From the NCBI GenBank assembly GCA_012842605.1, contig DUSN01000097.1, positions 1-40,881 of the forward strand: a stretch of DNA of 40,881 bases, written 5' to 3'. Within the stretch, counting starts at the first letter, position 1, and each line of letters begins with the position of its first letter. The translations under genes and the position numbers were made by a program. The stretch is from Clostridiales bacterium. Lineage in GTDB: Bacteria > Bacillota > Clostridia > Caldicoprobacterales > DTU083. The notes beneath the pieces were generated by a model. That model did not search any database. It was given only the letters and a program-made list of their open reading frames with translations, and was not told the origin of the DNA. Positions 1 through 8,435 of the stretch are shown here, piece by piece.

Positions 1-122
1 CTATTCTTTTCTGATTATTATCGTAAAGTCTGCGTAAACTAAGGAACCGCCGTATACGTGAACCGTTTGTACGGTGGTGTGAGAGGTCGGTAGGTGAATT
101 TATCACCTACCTCCTACTCGAT
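1..122 (+). mobile_element. Group II intron 3' end (domains V and VI), truncated by window edge
   Basis: The left edge carries the end of a bacterial group II intron. A domain V-like hairpin pairs ACCGCCGTA with TACGGTGGT over 9 bp (about 44-83). It is followed by GTGAGAGG and a domain VI-like hairpin (GGTAGGTGA / TCACCTACC), and the element ends in CCTACTCGAT at 122. This matches the terminal sequence common to many bacterial group II introns, which end in AY. Any intron-encoded reverse transcriptase lies mostly outside the window. Bases 1-42 could hold its last codons, but I cannot choose the frame. The RNA catalyses its own splicing and retromobility. The intron reads on the plus strand, antisense to the DUF5317-like gene it abuts. 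The subclass is not assigned. Confidence 0.8.
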
Positions 123-671
123 TGTCTTTTTAGTTTTGCCGGCTATTAAATGCTGTACCAGAAGGAATGCACCGGCATAAAGTATCAGATCTCCGATACT
201 GATAAAAATCTTGAATGGAGCCGGGATCCAGATAACATCACCTAAGAACCACAGTAAAGTATTTTCGTTGATAGTATGATAGGTTAATAGCTTACCATTA
301 AGCAGATAAGAATTGGCAAACTCTGATTTGCCTATATATGGGCCTATTTCCGCCAAAGGCATAGACCCTTTGTTAATTAAAATCACCAGACCGTTAAGAA
401 AACAGCCCAGGGCTATTACCCAGCTGTATGCTATCCGGCGGTTAAACCACAGGAATACAAACAGCAGGAGGTATTGCAGGCTAAGCGAGATAAAAGCCAT
501 TGGCCTTGTTACCGGGAAATCGTTTTTGATCAATGCCAGCAGGCCAACATCTAATAATGCGGACAGAAATACCAGCCATGGATGATTTAACTTTACCTTT
601 GTTAAATTAGTCAGTTTGCCGCCTCGTATTAATCCCGTAATTACGGCAGCTGCTAAAGTACAGTAAAACAT
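114..671 (-). CDS. DUF5317-like membrane protein, 3' end fused to intron sequence
   Basis: A 185-residue hydrophobic protein with about five predicted membrane segments. It starts with a short hydrophobic helix, then the RGGKLTNL motif. Near residue 142 it has LGDVIWIPAPFKIFISIGD, resembling the G-D-V-I-x-I-P-x-P-F motif of DUF5317. The family has no established function. The last native codon is ACA (123-125). The final Ile, Glu and TAG stop are read from the complement of the group II intron terminus, so the natural C-terminus was probably cut or altered by the insertion. The core family region appears intact, so the loss may be only a few residues. ATG at 671 fits the family N-terminus, although the SD upstream is weak. 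Confidence 0.75.
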   Translation of the reverse strand: MFYCTLAAAVITGLIRGGKLTNLTKVKLNHPWLVFLSALLDVGLLALIKNDFPVTRPMAFISLSLQYLLLFVFLWFNRRIAYSWVIALGCFLNGLVILINKGSMPLAEIGPYIGKSEFANSYLLNGKLLTYHTINENTLLWFLGDVIWIPAPFKIFISIGDLILYAGAFLLVQHLIAGKTKKTIE

Positions 672-724
672 ATTGCACAGCCTCTTTCTGTTTATAGTCT
701 TTATCTCATATGCCGTAAATAGGT

Positions 725-2056
725 TTATCCGGCATTGCTTAATTTTCCAGTGCCTGGAGTTTCAAATGCTTCTGCCTGTTCTTCTGTTTCTTTATCTTCT
801 TCTCTTGCTTCCTCTTGTTCCAGTATCGTAATTAAAATATCCGCAACCTTAGGATGAAATTGACTGCCCCGCTCCTTTTTTAAAATCTCAATGGCTGTTT
901 GCTTAGAAAGCGCCTTGCGGTAAGGCCGGTCTGACGTCATGGCATCATAGGCATCTGCTGCAGCCAGTATATATGCATCAATGGTATTTTCATCAGCCTT
1001 CAGATTGTCGGGGTACCCTTCGCCATTATATTTTTCGTGGTGATGCAGTATGGCGTTTTTAACTTCATCCGGGAATGATACTTCTTCCAGTATTTTCATG
1101 CCTATTCTCGGATGCTGCCGGATTTTTTCCCATTCGTCATCTGTCAATTTGCCGGGTTTGCGTAAAATATAGTCCTCTATGCCGATTTTCCCAATATCAT
1201 GGAGTAAGGCAGCTACTTTAATGGCTTCAATCCGGTATGGAGGCACGTTCATTTTCTGAGCTATAAGCTCTGCATAATACTCCACTCTTCTGGAATGGCC
1301 TTCAGTATATTTATCCTTGGCTTCTATGGCAGCCGTAAGGGTTTTAATGATTTTATAATATTGTTCCTTTGAATCCAGGTATAATTTGAAGGAATACCTG
1401 GCAAGAAGCAGAGGGCCAAGAAGCATAAGCACATAGATAAAGCCATAGTCTTCCACTTGATAGAGCTTATATATAAAGAAACCGATGGGTGCTATGGCAA
1501 TAAAATTGGGAAGCGCCCATAAAGTTCCTTCTGTCCATATTTTTATAAACGGGCTGTTCGACATGATGGATGCGTATATTGACATTATAGTGGAATTAAA
1601 GAAAAATACCGTAAGTATATATAAAGGTATTTTAAGCAAAAGTGAGGTGTCAGAAGGCCAGATTTTATCTAAAAAATGATAGAATTGCCCTGCCAGGAAC
1701 ATGGATATGGTGTAGTTTGTTAAATTTATCAGGCTTATATGAATGGGCAGGTTGAATAAATGCTTATAACTGCCGTCGCTGTTTTTAATAAATACAAGTA
1801 CGGCAGACAGTGCTGCAACCAATGTAGTAAAGCTGGTTCCATGGCTGAACTGGGCTGCTAATATTATGGCAAATGTAACGCTGACTGCCCGTTCTTTTGC
1901 ATAATATATGGGCAGAGATTCAAAAAGTGAGCCAAGAAAGATCCAGAACAGCAGGCTTGGAATCTCATTAACTTCAATTTGCATTATACTATAAGCTAAC
2001 ACTATAAAACTGATTACGCTTAGTACGGAAAGAACCGCTGTTAATTTTTTGTTCAT
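725..2056 (-). CDS. Membrane HD-GYP domain protein (putative c-di-GMP phosphodiesterase)
   Basis: A 443-residue protein. Residues 1-225 are hydrophobic, with about seven or eight membrane segments forming a sensor-like region. The cytoplasmic HD-GYP domain spans about 235-410. It has H254, the HD pair H286-D287 (LLHDIGKIG), H315, HHHE at 338-341 and an intact GYP at 347-349. In this family those residues bind a di- or tri-metal centre that hydrolyses cyclic di-GMP. The acidic tail (415-443) is low complexity. There is an SD-like TAGGAG about 10 nt before the ATG. It lies downstream of a small peptide gene and an inverted repeat that may influence its expression. The domain call is firm; substrate and signal are inferred. 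Confidence 0.92.
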   Translation of the reverse strand: MNKKLTAVLSVLSVISFIVLAYSIMQIEVNEIPSLLFWIFLGSLFESLPIYYAKERAVSVTFAIILAAQFSHGTSFTTLVAALSAVLVFIKNSDGSYKHLFNLPIHISLINLTNYTISMFLAGQFYHFLDKIWPSDTSLLLKIPLYILTVFFFNSTIMSIYASIMSNSPFIKIWTEGTLWALPNFIAIAPIGFFIYKLYQVEDYGFIYVLMLLGPLLLARYSFKLYLDSKEQYYKIIKTLTAAIEAKDKYTEGHSRRVEYYAELIAQKMNVPPYRIEAIKVAALLHDIGKIGIEDYILRKPGKLTDDEWEKIRQHPRIGMKILEEVSFPDEVKNAILHHHEKYNGEGYPDNLKADENTIDAYILAAADAYDAMTSDRPYRKALSKQTAIEILKKERGSQFHPKVADILITILEQEEAREEDKETEEQAEAFETPGTGKLSNAG

Positions 2057-2085
2057 TGCTATTAAACTCCTAAAGTTATAAAAAA

Positions 2086-2310
2086 AGCCAAAACATCATT
2101 CATGCTAGACTAATTATTAATTTCACTGGTTCATTATCTGATGGAAAATAATGCGCCGCCAGCAAGCAATAAAGAAACCAAGCTCATCAGAAGAGTAAAT
2201 ATTGAAGCCCAGATCTTCTTCATAGATATAGCCCTCCATTATTAATCTCTGTCTTCCGCTATTATAGACAGGCTATACCGCTTCGCTAGATAAAAAATGA
2301 TGTTTTGGCT
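2086..2310. repeat. 15-bp perfect inverted repeat flanking the small peptide gene
   Basis: AGCCAAAACATCATT at 2086-2100 is the exact reverse complement of AATGATGTTTTGGCT at 2296-2310. A TATA continues the outer side of both arms after a short A-run. The arms lie 195 nt apart, one just before the HD-GYP start and one just after the stop of the 215-residue gene. They bracket the 29-codon ORF at 2134-2223. Possible explanations are paired operators, a long-range RNA hairpin, or termini of a very small mobile element. No target-site duplication was recognised. Confidence 0.7.
2134..2223 (-). CDS. Small single-span membrane peptide (29 aa)
   Basis: The ORF encodes MKKIWASIFTLLMSLVSLLL followed by AGGALFSIR and a TAA stop. 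GGAGGG lies 8 nt before the ATG, which is ideal for this genome. The product is a Lys-Lys N-terminus followed by about 20 hydrophobic residues, so either a single-span membrane peptide or a secreted leader. It lies between the 215-residue gene and the HD-GYP gene on the same strand, so a role alongside the membrane HD-GYP protein is possible but only inferred. No family is recognised. Without codon statistics or homologs it remains a candidate. Confidence 0.5.
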   Translation of the reverse strand: MKKIWASIFTLLMSLVSLLLAGGALFSIR

Positions 2311-2327
2311 TTATACCAAGATGTAGC

Positions 2328-2975
2328 TTATTTGGCATTATACCGCGATAATCTTCGATTAACTGCATCAAGGGTGGCTTTTACTGCGGCTTCATAATCA
2401 TCATATTGTATAAAAGCAGACCCGCATAGGTATTCTTCTCCTTTATCAGTTATATGTATGACAGATAAGGCTATAGCTTTTCGATCACCCAGGCTGATTT
2501 TAACTGCGTCTGACAGAATGAAAACATACTCTTTGTTAAGATACTGGTGCAATGCTTTCAATGCAGCCTCAGCTACTACCCTCAGACGGCTTTGTGCCGA
2601 ATTGCCTCCTGCAGCATTACCTTCGTATGTTATATCATCATTTCTAAGAACAACACTGGCTTCTACCTTACCTTGTCTGGTGGACAGGTGAATGCTGTCA
2701 ATACTAAGCCGGAATTCGCGTGTTCCAAGTTGGCTGCTTTCAACCTGGGCTACGCTTACAATCTTATGGTCTATGGACAGGTTGCAACTGGCAAGGAGGG
2801 CAGACTGCACGTCCCGTACAATTTGCTTAGGTCCCCGGCTGATATCTGATAGAATGTGAATTTCCGAAAGATTGCCGTCTTCACTTGCTACAATTCTTGA
2901 ACTTATTATGCCAGGAATCCTGTTTAGCAGGTTTTGGTATTCTTCGATTTTATTGACATCGACCAAGCATGCCAT
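2328..2975 (-). CDS. Uncharacterised conserved protein (215 aa)
   Basis: A soluble protein without signal peptide or membrane span. Residues 1-75 read as a beta-alpha-beta fold with IPGIISSRIV and IHILSDISRGPKQIVRDVQ, rather like small ACT-type regulatory domains. The rest (about 80-215) has repeated beta-alpha stretches (LRVVAEAALKALHQYL, AAVKATLDAVNRRL) suggesting a second, related domain. I recall similar proteins as hypotheticals in Clostridia but know no function. The ATG at 2975 has only GGGGGATGGC sequence before it rather than a well-placed AGGAGG, so the start is moderately certain. It lies between speD and the HD-GYP gene on one strand, but gaps of 100 to 270 nt argue against a tight operon. 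Confidence 0.7.
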   Translation of the reverse strand: MACLVDVNKIEEYQNLLNRIPGIISSRIVASEDGNLSEIHILSDISRGPKQIVRDVQSALLASCNLSIDHKIVSVAQVESSQLGTREFRLSIDSIHLSTRQGKVEASVVLRNDDITYEGNAAGGNSAQSRLRVVAEAALKALHQYLNKEYVFILSDAVKISLGDRKAIALSVIHITDKGEEYLCGSAFIQYDDYEAAVKATLDAVNRRLSRYNAK

Positions 2976-3111
2976 CCCCCTTGCAAAAAATGTTTGGAGA
3001 AGGTAATATTTATATATTCATGATATATTCGCTACTAATCCATAGAATCCTTCTTTTCACAAGCTTTTCCTATAATTTATGACAAGGTTTTATGAGAAAA
3101 ATCAGTTTTTT

Positions 3112-3930
3112 TCAAGCATTTGTAATATTTCGTCCGTAAAAGATCTCGTACATTTCACGTTTCAACTTATTTCTAATTTTTTTTGCCTCACCCGGCTTTA
3201 ATTCCTTCTTGCCCATGCCAAAAAGATAGTTGTCAAGGTTAAACTCCTTTAACAGCATCTTGGTATGAAAGATCTTTTCCTGGTATACATTAACGTCTAT
3301 CATCTGATAACGGTCCCTTGTTTCCAGGTCAATGTAGTTTTGTATGGAATTTATCTTATGGTCGATATAATACTTTTTGCCGTCAACATCCCTTGTAAAA
3401 CCCCTGACCCGGTAATCAATGGTAGCTATATCCGGCTGAAAGGTATGAATCAGGTAATTTAATGCTTTTAAGGGAGAGATGTGGCCGCAGGTGGACACAT
3501 CGATGTCAGCTCTGAAAGTACTGATACCGTCATCCGGATGGCTTTCCGGGTAGGTATGAACTGTGATATGGCTCTTGTCCAGGTGTCCCACTATTGCATT
3601 CGGCAGGGGCCCCGGGCTTTCGCTTTCATGATCCTCCAGGTTGTCTTCAGTGTAAACCTTCTCCTCTGAAATCAATAGGGTTACGCTGGCTCCCTGGGGG
3701 TCATAATCCTGTTTTGCTATATTAAGAATTCGTGCTCCGATGATATTGGATACATCGGTTAGAATCTTGGTCAGCCTGTCAGCATTGTACTGCTCATCTA
3801 TATATTCTATATATCCCTTACGATGTTCCAAAGTTTTTGCATAGCATATATCGTAAAGATTAAAGCTCAATGTCTTTGTAAGGTTGTTAAATCCGTATAA
3901 TTTTAATTTTTTGATTGTCTTTATTTCCAT
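3112..3930 (-). CDS. speD: S-adenosylmethionine decarboxylase proenzyme (SpeD)
   Basis: 272 residues, close to the 264-residue E. coli enzyme and similar along the whole length ([32 protein letters not shown]). It decarboxylates S-adenosylmethionine to supply aminopropyl groups for spermidine synthesis. The proenzyme self-cleaves before Ser120 in [16 protein letters not shown], and that serine becomes the pyruvoyl cofactor. The [13 protein letters not shown] segment is intact. This is the long proteobacterial-type class rather than the short form of about 125 residues found in Bacillus and Thermotoga, and it also occurs in some Clostridia. AAAGGAG lies 6 nt before the ATG. A good sigma-A promoter sits about 47 nt upstream. 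No speE lies in the window. Confidence 0.97.
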   Translation of the reverse strand: MEIKTIKKLKLYGFNNLTKTLSFNLYDICYAKTLEHRKGYIEYIDEQYNADRLTKILTDVSNIIGARILNIAKQDYDPQGASVTLLISEEKVYTEDNLEDHESESPGPLPNAIVGHLDKSHITVHTYPESHPDDGISTFRADIDVSTCGHISPLKALNYLIHTFQPDIATIDYRVRGFTRDVDGKKYYIDHKINSIQNYIDLETRDRYQMIDVNVYQEKIFHTKMLLKEFNLDNYLFGMGKKELKPGEAKKIRNKLKREMYEIFYGRNITNA

Positions 3931-3976
3931 CTCCTTCTCCTTTCTAATTTGAATATAATTGTATATTTATTTTTCC

Positions 3977-4004
3977 ATTATACCAAGGGAAATATTATTT
4001 TCAA
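3977..4004 (-). promoter_or_regulatory. Sigma-A promoter of speD
   Basis: On the minus strand TTGAAA (complement of 3999-4004), a 16-nt spacer and TATAAT (complement of 3977-3982). The -10 element is about 46 nt upstream of the speD ATG. The spacer is one base shorter than the optimum. Confidence 0.7.
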
Positions 4005-4175
4005 GTATTGCCCGCTGCAGCGTGTGGTTAATCTGCCTTATAAACGGCTGTTTTTAAAACATATTTTGCATTGTATAGGGATATGGAAAAAATGCTAAAA
4101 CTAACAAAGGATATTTTTATTACTAATTTACTAACAGCTCATTAACAGTGAATATGGCCAAAAGGGAGAGTTGCT

Positions 4176-5345
4176 ATGGCGGAAACTGTCATAATCGGCG
4201 GGACAATATATCCAATATGTTCCCCTGTCCTGGAAGAAGGCTTTATAATCATAAAAAACGGCAAAATTATGGATATGGGAGAAGGAAGGCCTGATCCGGG
4301 GCTGCTGCAAGGAAAGCAGGTGCAGGACTGCCGCGGGAAGCATATACTGCCCGGTTTTATAGATGCTCATACTCATCTGGGCATACTGGAGGAAAAAATG
4401 GGAGCAATCGGCAAGGATAACAACGAAACCTCCATACCGGCAGCACCTCATCTGCGTGCCCTGGACGGAGTCAATCCGAATGATGCCGGTTTTCTTGATG
4501 CTCTGCATGCCGGTGTCACTACGGTAATGACCGGTCCCGGCAGTAAAAATCCCATAGGCGGATTGAACCTGGCAGTTAAAACCTATGGCACTGTAATAGA
4601 CAAAATGGTAGTAAAAAACCCCACGGGTTTGAAGCTGGCCCTTGGGGAAAACCCCATAACTGCCCATGGCTCATCCAACCACATGCCGGTTACACGTATG
4701 GGAACCGTGGCGTTAATAAGGGAGATGTTCTGCCGGGCACAGGACTATGGCAGATTAAAGGAATCAGGCAAAATTAAATACAGAGATCTGGCAATGGAAG
4801 CTGTCTTGACAGCATTGAACCGGGAGATACCAATCCGCGTCCATGTCCACAGGGCTGATGACATTGTCACTGCTATTCGAATTGCCGGGGAGTTCAACCT
4901 AAGACTGGTGATTGAGCATGGCACAGAAGGCTACCTTATCAAGGACTATCTGAAGGAAAAGAATGTAGCAGTAGCCATCGGACCGATGCTGACACCCAGG
5001 GATAAAATGGAGCTCAGGAACCGTTCCTATGATACTGCCCGTGAACTGGCGGAAGCAGGGGTAAAGATTGCATTGATTACCGACCATCCGTACAATTCCA
5101 TTGAGCACCTCAGGCTTGCAGCCATAATTGCTCATCAGGAGGGGCTCAACGAAAAAGTAGTTTTAGAGGCGATTACCATTAACCCGGCAGGAATATTGAA
5201 CATAAACAACCGGGTTGGCAGCCTGGAGAAGGGCAAGGATGCTGATATAGTAATACTGAACGGTCATCCTTTGGATATGGATTCTAAAGTTGAGTATGTG
5301 TATGTTAACGGCTTACTGGTATATGACAGGTCCGCCGGCAGGTAA
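4176..5345 (+). CDS. Amidohydrolase family protein (imidazolonepropionase/dihydroorotase-like)
   Basis: 389 residues with the full amidohydrolase layout. A small beta domain (1-57) is followed by the TIM barrel, opening with GFIDAHTHLG (metal ligands H65 and H67). Further candidate ligands are in RVHVHR, VIEHGTEG and LITDHPYN. The C-terminal beta domain closes with GSLEKGKDADIVILNGHP, as in metal-dependent hydrolases. These enzymes hydrolyse cyclic amides or related C-N bonds in the cytoplasm. The substrate cannot be told here because no catabolic genes adjoin it. The ATG at 4176 follows GGGAGAG by 5 nt. It is divergent from speD across about 245 nt, and the next gene on this strand is an unrelated acyltransferase. 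Confidence 0.88.
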   Translation: MAETVIIGGTIYPICSPVLEEGFIIIKNGKIMDMGEGRPDPGLLQGKQVQDCRGKHILPGFIDAHTHLGILEEKMGAIGKDNNETSIPAAPHLRALDGVNPNDAGFLDALHAGVTTVMTGPGSKNPIGGLNLAVKTYGTVIDKMVVKNPTGLKLALGENPITAHGSSNHMPVTRMGTVALIREMFCRAQDYGRLKESGKIKYRDLAMEAVLTALNREIPIRVHVHRADDIVTAIRIAGEFNLRLVIEHGTEGYLIKDYLKEKNVAVAIGPMLTPRDKMELRNRSYDTARELAEAGVKIALITDHPYNSIEHLRLAAIIAHQEGLNEKVVLEAITINPAGILNINNRVGSLEKGKDADIVILNGHPLDMDSKVEYVYVNGLLVYDRSAGR

Positions 5346-5401
5346 GCTGCCTGCAGGCCAGACTAAGAAAATTGCAGCTGACTTTTACCTGTCGTTCTCA
5401 G

Positions 5402-5424
5402 TATTGCAGGCAGATGCTGCAATA
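5402..5424 (+). other. Hairpin in the amidohydrolase-acyltransferase gap
   Basis: TATTGCAG and CTGCAATA form an 8-bp stem with a 7-nt loop. No U-tract follows, so this is at best a weak terminator or an mRNA processing structure. Otherwise the 186-nt gap (5346-5531) holds only the SD of the acyltransferase. Confidence 0.4.
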
Positions 5425-5531
5425 TACCAGATAAATAATATTGCAGACGTTTTTGCCTGCTATGGAAAAGGGACAGGCCCTGTGATATAATTAGCTTGCT
5501 TTATTAACTCTATTTGGGGAGAGTGAAAAAT

Positions 5532-6215
5532 ATGGACTTTCCGATATTCAGTCAGAAGGTGCGCAATGCTATTCGGATGAACCCGAAAATTATCATAAAT
5601 ATTATATACAGCTTTTTCCTGAACCTTTTTTACTCAATACGAAATTTCTATCGATTCAAGGTGATTGCTGATTTCGGCAGCTCTATATCAAAAGGTCCGG
5701 GAGCAAGGCTGATAATAGACAAAAGGCTGTATCTGGGCGGCAAGTATATAGGTGACATGACACATGCCAAATCTTCCATTCGAATGTACCGGGATTCGGT
5801 TTTTCATGTTAAGGGCAGGGTTAAGCTGGGCCCCGGGGTGGGAATAGTGACCGCTCCCAATGCAAGGCTGACCATCGGTGATAATACCTATATTACAGCT
5901 TCCTCTGTTGTTTACTGTGCCAATGAGATAGAAATAGGCAGCAACTGCGCTATTGCATGGAACACCACCATCATAGACACTGATTTTCATCACATTTACT
6001 ACCCCGACGGAACGCAGAATGAACTGACAAGTCCTGTTCGCATAGGAAACAAGGTGTGGATTGGTTGCAACTGCACAATATTAAAAGGGGTAACCATTGG
6101 AGACAATGCTGTCATAGGTGCCAATACCCTGGTAAACAAGGATGTGCCTCCCAATTGCCTGGCTGTCGGCAACCCAATGCGGATAATCAAAGAGGGCATT
6201 GACTGGGAACCTTAA
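5532..6215 (+). CDS. Left-handed beta-helix acyltransferase (hexapeptide repeat)
   Basis: 227 residues from ATG 5532, chosen because GGGGAGAG lies 8 nt upstream. An in-frame TTG at 5514 overlaps that SD and is unlikely. Residues 1-50 form a basic, partly hydrophobic N-terminal region (IIINIIYSFFLNLFYSI) that may associate with the membrane. From about 75 on, hexapeptide repeats ([LIV]-G-x4) run to the C-terminus: LTIGDNTYI, IEIGSNCAI, VRIGNKVWIGCNCTI, VTIGDNAVIGANTLV. DTDFHH carries the likely catalytic histidine, as in WcaF/maltose O-acetyltransferase-like enzymes. It probably O-acetylates a surface sugar with acetyl-CoA. The acceptor is unknown and no sugar pathway is adjacent. Confidence 0.88.
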   Translation: MDFPIFSQKVRNAIRMNPKIIINIIYSFFLNLFYSIRNFYRFKVIADFGSSISKGPGARLIIDKRLYLGGKYIGDMTHAKSSIRMYRDSVFHVKGRVKLGPGVGIVTAPNARLTIGDNTYITASSVVYCANEIEIGSNCAIAWNTTIIDTDFHHIYYPDGTQNELTSPVRIGNKVWIGCNCTILKGVTIGDNAVIGANTLVNKDVPPNCLAVGNPMRIIKEGIDWEP

Positions 6216-6247
6216 AGAATAAACAAGATTTTTAAGGAATAAACAAG
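6212..6247 (+). repeat. Two 16-nt direct repeats at the acyltransferase stop
   Basis: TTAAAGAATAAACAAG (6212-6227) and TTAAGGAATAAACAAG (6232-6247) differ at one base and lie on a 20-nt period. The first copy contains the TAA stop. This looks like a small local duplication. Confidence 0.6.
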
Positions 6248-6264
6248 GCTATTGATAAATAAAT

Positions 6265-6304
6265 CCCTTTGCCTGCAGGTCTGGCGGTTTCGACAGGCAA
6301 AGGG
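6265..6304. terminator. Bidirectional terminator between acyltransferase and superoxide reductase
   Basis: CCCTTTGCCTG (6265-6275) pairs with CAGGCAAAGGG (6294-6304) in an 11-bp perfect stem with an 18-nt loop. The plus side is followed by a T-rich stretch (TATATTTTTTGTG) and the minus side by ATTTATTTAT. It serves two convergent genes. The long loop makes it less certain than the other terminators. Confidence 0.6.
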
Positions 6305-6335
6305 CTTATGTATATTTTTTGTGTTTTTTAAGTTA

Positions 6336-6710
6336 TTACTCTACTTCAATATCAATGCTGTTTTCCCACAGTCCGTGTATATTGCAGTAGCTGATTGCAT
6401 ATATTTTTCCGGGTTTATTCAGTTTTACATAAGCCAAGCCAACCGGCTCAGTAAAAGCACCGGCTTCTCCATGAGCGCTGAAGTTGAAATTAGCCAGCTC
6501 GACGGGGAATTTTCCGCCCTTTTCCAAGTAAAAAACTTTAATCCATACGATGTGGTGCTCAAGGGTATTGGGATGCTTGATTGCATCGCCGATGGAAACC
6601 TCCAATTCAAATCCTTCATCTGCTTTAACCTTATTTGGGCAATGAATTACAGGCACATGTTTTTCGCCTTTCCAGTCACCGGTTTGAAGAAACTTTCCTA
6701 AAGAATCCAT
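6336..6710 (-). CDS. Superoxide reductase (desulfoferrodoxin/neelaredoxin class II)
   Basis: 124 residues from ATG 6710. An in-frame ATG 15 nt earlier (6725) precedes the SD GGGAGGA, which sits 7 nt before ATG 6710, so the shorter start is preferred. It reduces superoxide to hydrogen peroxide in the cytoplasm of anaerobes, with electrons usually from rubredoxin. All Fe ligands of the SOR centre are present: H18 (EKHVP, with E16), H46 and H52 (HPNTLEH), C109 and H112 (CNIHG). The N-terminal desulforedoxin domain of class I enzymes is absent, giving the single-iron neelaredoxin type. It is transcribed alone, with terminators on both sides, and fits a strict anaerobe. Confidence 0.94.
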   Translation of the reverse strand: MDSLGKFLQTGDWKGEKHVPVIHCPNKVKADEGFELEVSIGDAIKHPNTLEHHIVWIKVFYLEKGGKFPVELANFNFSAHGEAGAFTEPVGLAYVKLNKPGKIYAISYCNIHGLWENSIDIEVE

Positions 6711-6796
6711 TCTCATTCCTCCCATACTTCTTAAATTTGTCCTGGAGTAAATATACCCACTAAGTACTCAGATTAAACGAAAACATGGAGAAAAGA

Positions 6797-6825
6797 AAAC
6801 AGACCGTTTTTTGACCGGTCTGTTT
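6797..6825 (-). terminator. xylA terminator
   Basis: AAACAGACCG and CGGTCTGTTT form a 10-bp perfect stem with a 9-nt loop, 37 nt beyond the xylA stop. Read on the minus strand it is followed by TTCTTTTCTCC. It separates xylA from the superoxide reductase gene. Confidence 0.8.
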
Positions 6826-6861
6826 ATTACTGATTGGTTTTATGAATTAACTCAATACTAT

Positions 6862-8184
6862 TCAGATGCTTTGCAGAATGTACTTGTTTACTAAAGCTTC
6901 CAGTGCCTCCTGGCGGCCGGATTCATTCTTAATATTGTTGTTGGACAGGGCATACTGCTCCAGTTCTTTGAATCCTACCTTGCCGGCAACTATATCTGCA
7001 CCAATGCCTTTGGTGTAGCTGCTGTAGCGTTCTTCAACGAACTTTTCAAGCTTGCCGTCCTGCAGCATCTTATGTGCTATCTTGAGACCCAGAGCAAAGG
7101 AATCCATACCGACAATATGAGATATAAACATGTCTTCAGGTGTGAAGGATGCTCTTCTGGGTTTGGCATCAAAGTTCAGGCCGCCTCTCGGCAGACCGCC
7201 GTTCTTCAGTATCTCGTACATAGCTAAGGTTGTTACATAAAGGTCAGTGGGGAACTGGTCGGTGTCCCAGCCCAGCAGCATATCGCCCTGGTTGGCGTCT
7301 ACGCTGGCCAGCATGCCGTTGATGCGTGCGAAGTGGAGCTCATGCTGCATGGTATGTCCTGCCAGGGTAGCATGATTGGTTTCAATATTGAACTTGAAGT
7401 ATTTGTCCAGACCGTAGGTCTTAAGGAAACCCAATACAGTTGCACAGTCAAAGTCATATTGATGCTTGGTGGGCTCTTTTGGCTTTGGCTCTATGTAGAA
7501 CTGTCCGGTAAAACCGATTTCCTTTGCATAGTCTGCTGCCATGTGAAGGAAACGTGCCAGATTGTCCAGTTCCAGCTTCATATTGGTGTTAAGCAGGGTT
7601 TCATAGCCTTCTCTTCCACCCCAGAAGGTGTAACCGACACCATTCAGCTCATGGGTAATTTCCATTGCCTTCTTAACCTGGGCAGCGGCATAGGCAAAAA
7701 CATCCGCATTGCAGGAGGTGGCGGCACCATGTACAAAGCGGGGGTTGGTAAACAGGCTGGCTGTGCCCCACAGCAGCTTTACGCCTGAGGAAGCCATTAA
7801 CTCTTTGGTCAGCTTTACAATTTCGTCCAGATTGCGGTTAGTTTCAGCCAGGGTATCGCCTTCGGGAGCAATATCACGGTCATGGAAACAGAAGTATTCA
7901 ACACCTAACTTCTCAAAAAACTCGAAAGCTGCAGTCATTCGGGCCTTTGCCTTATCCATGGGGTCAGAGATAGAATCCCACGGCCTTTGGAATGTGGCAG
8001 CTCCGAACGGGTCAACGCCGCCTCCGGTAAAGGTGTGCCAGTAGGCAACCGAGAAACGCAAGTGTTCCTTCATTGTCTTGCCGCCTACTACCTCATCCGG
8101 GTTGTAGTATTTAAAGGCCAATGGATTGTCTGAATCTTTGCCTTCATACTTAATCTTGGAAATACCTTTGAAGAATTCGTTCAT
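6862..8184 (-). CDS. xylA: Xylose isomerase (class II)
   Basis: 440 residues, the full length of class II enzymes with the extra N-terminal segment found in Thermotoga and Clostridia. It interconverts D-xylose and D-xylulose (also glucose and fructose) with two divalent metals. The catalytic dyad H101/D104 is in [12 protein letters not shown]. Metal ligands are E232 (YIEPKPKEP, with K234), E268, H271, D296, D307, D309 and D339, in the same numbering as the Thermotoga enzyme. GAGGAGGG lies just before the ATG. No xylulokinase or xylR adjoins it, so it is a single-gene transcript between its own promoter and terminator. The 5' leader contains an inverted repeat that may be an operator or RNA hairpin. 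Confidence 0.98.
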   Translation of the reverse strand: MNEFFKGISKIKYEGKDSDNPLAFKYYNPDEVVGGKTMKEHLRFSVAYWHTFTGGGVDPFGAATFQRPWDSISDPMDKAKARMTAAFEFFEKLGVEYFCFHDRDIAPEGDTLAETNRNLDEIVKLTKELMASSGVKLLWGTASLFTNPRFVHGAATSCNADVFAYAAAQVKKAMEITHELNGVGYTFWGGREGYETLLNTNMKLELDNLARFLHMAADYAKEIGFTGQFYIEPKPKEPTKHQYDFDCATVLGFLKTYGLDKYFKFNIETNHATLAGHTMQHELHFARINGMLASVDANQGDMLLGWDTDQFPTDLYVTTLAMYEILKNGGLPRGGLNFDAKPRRASFTPEDMFISHIVGMDSFALGLKIAHKMLQDGKLEKFVEERYSSYTKGIGADIVAGKVGFKELEQYALSNNNIKNESGRQEALEALVNKYILQSI

Positions 8185-8258
8185 TTTGCACCCTCCTCAT
8201 ATTTTTCAAATTTATATTATCCATAAACAGGAGACTTAATATAAAACAACCAGATATG

Positions 8259-8306
8259 TAAAGCAATGTTTAGCAGGCATCTTTACAGCACATCCAAATT
8301 GCTTTA
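8259..8306 (-). promoter_or_regulatory. Inverted repeat in the xylA leader
   Basis: TAAAGCAAT (8259-8267) and ATTGCTTTA (8298-8306) are perfect 9-nt complements, 30 nt apart. They begin roughly 8 nt after the predicted xylA start site. They could form a hairpin at the 5' end of the mRNA or bind a repressor. They do not match a XylR operator or catabolite-repression site that I can recognise. Confidence 0.45.
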
Positions 8307-8320
8307 TTATACCAAAATAT

Positions 8321-8349
8321 AGCATATCATAAACCATAGCTTGGTTCAA
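8321..8349 (-). promoter_or_regulatory. Predicted xylA promoter
   Basis: On the minus strand TTGAAC (complement of 8344-8349), a 17-nt spacer and TATGCT (complement of 8321-8326). This implies a leader of about 130 nt before the xylA ATG. Confidence 0.5.
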
Positions 8350-8435
8350 TATAGAACGCCGGCAGTTGGTTACACTAAAAATAGCTATATTTATCAGAAT
8401 TTGTCGTTAGGGACATGCGCATTCAGGAGGACAGA

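Noticed and set aside
4131-4667. 178-codon ORF antisense to the amidohydrolase
   Set aside because: It is a shadow of a well-supported gene, with no SD and no recognisable domain.
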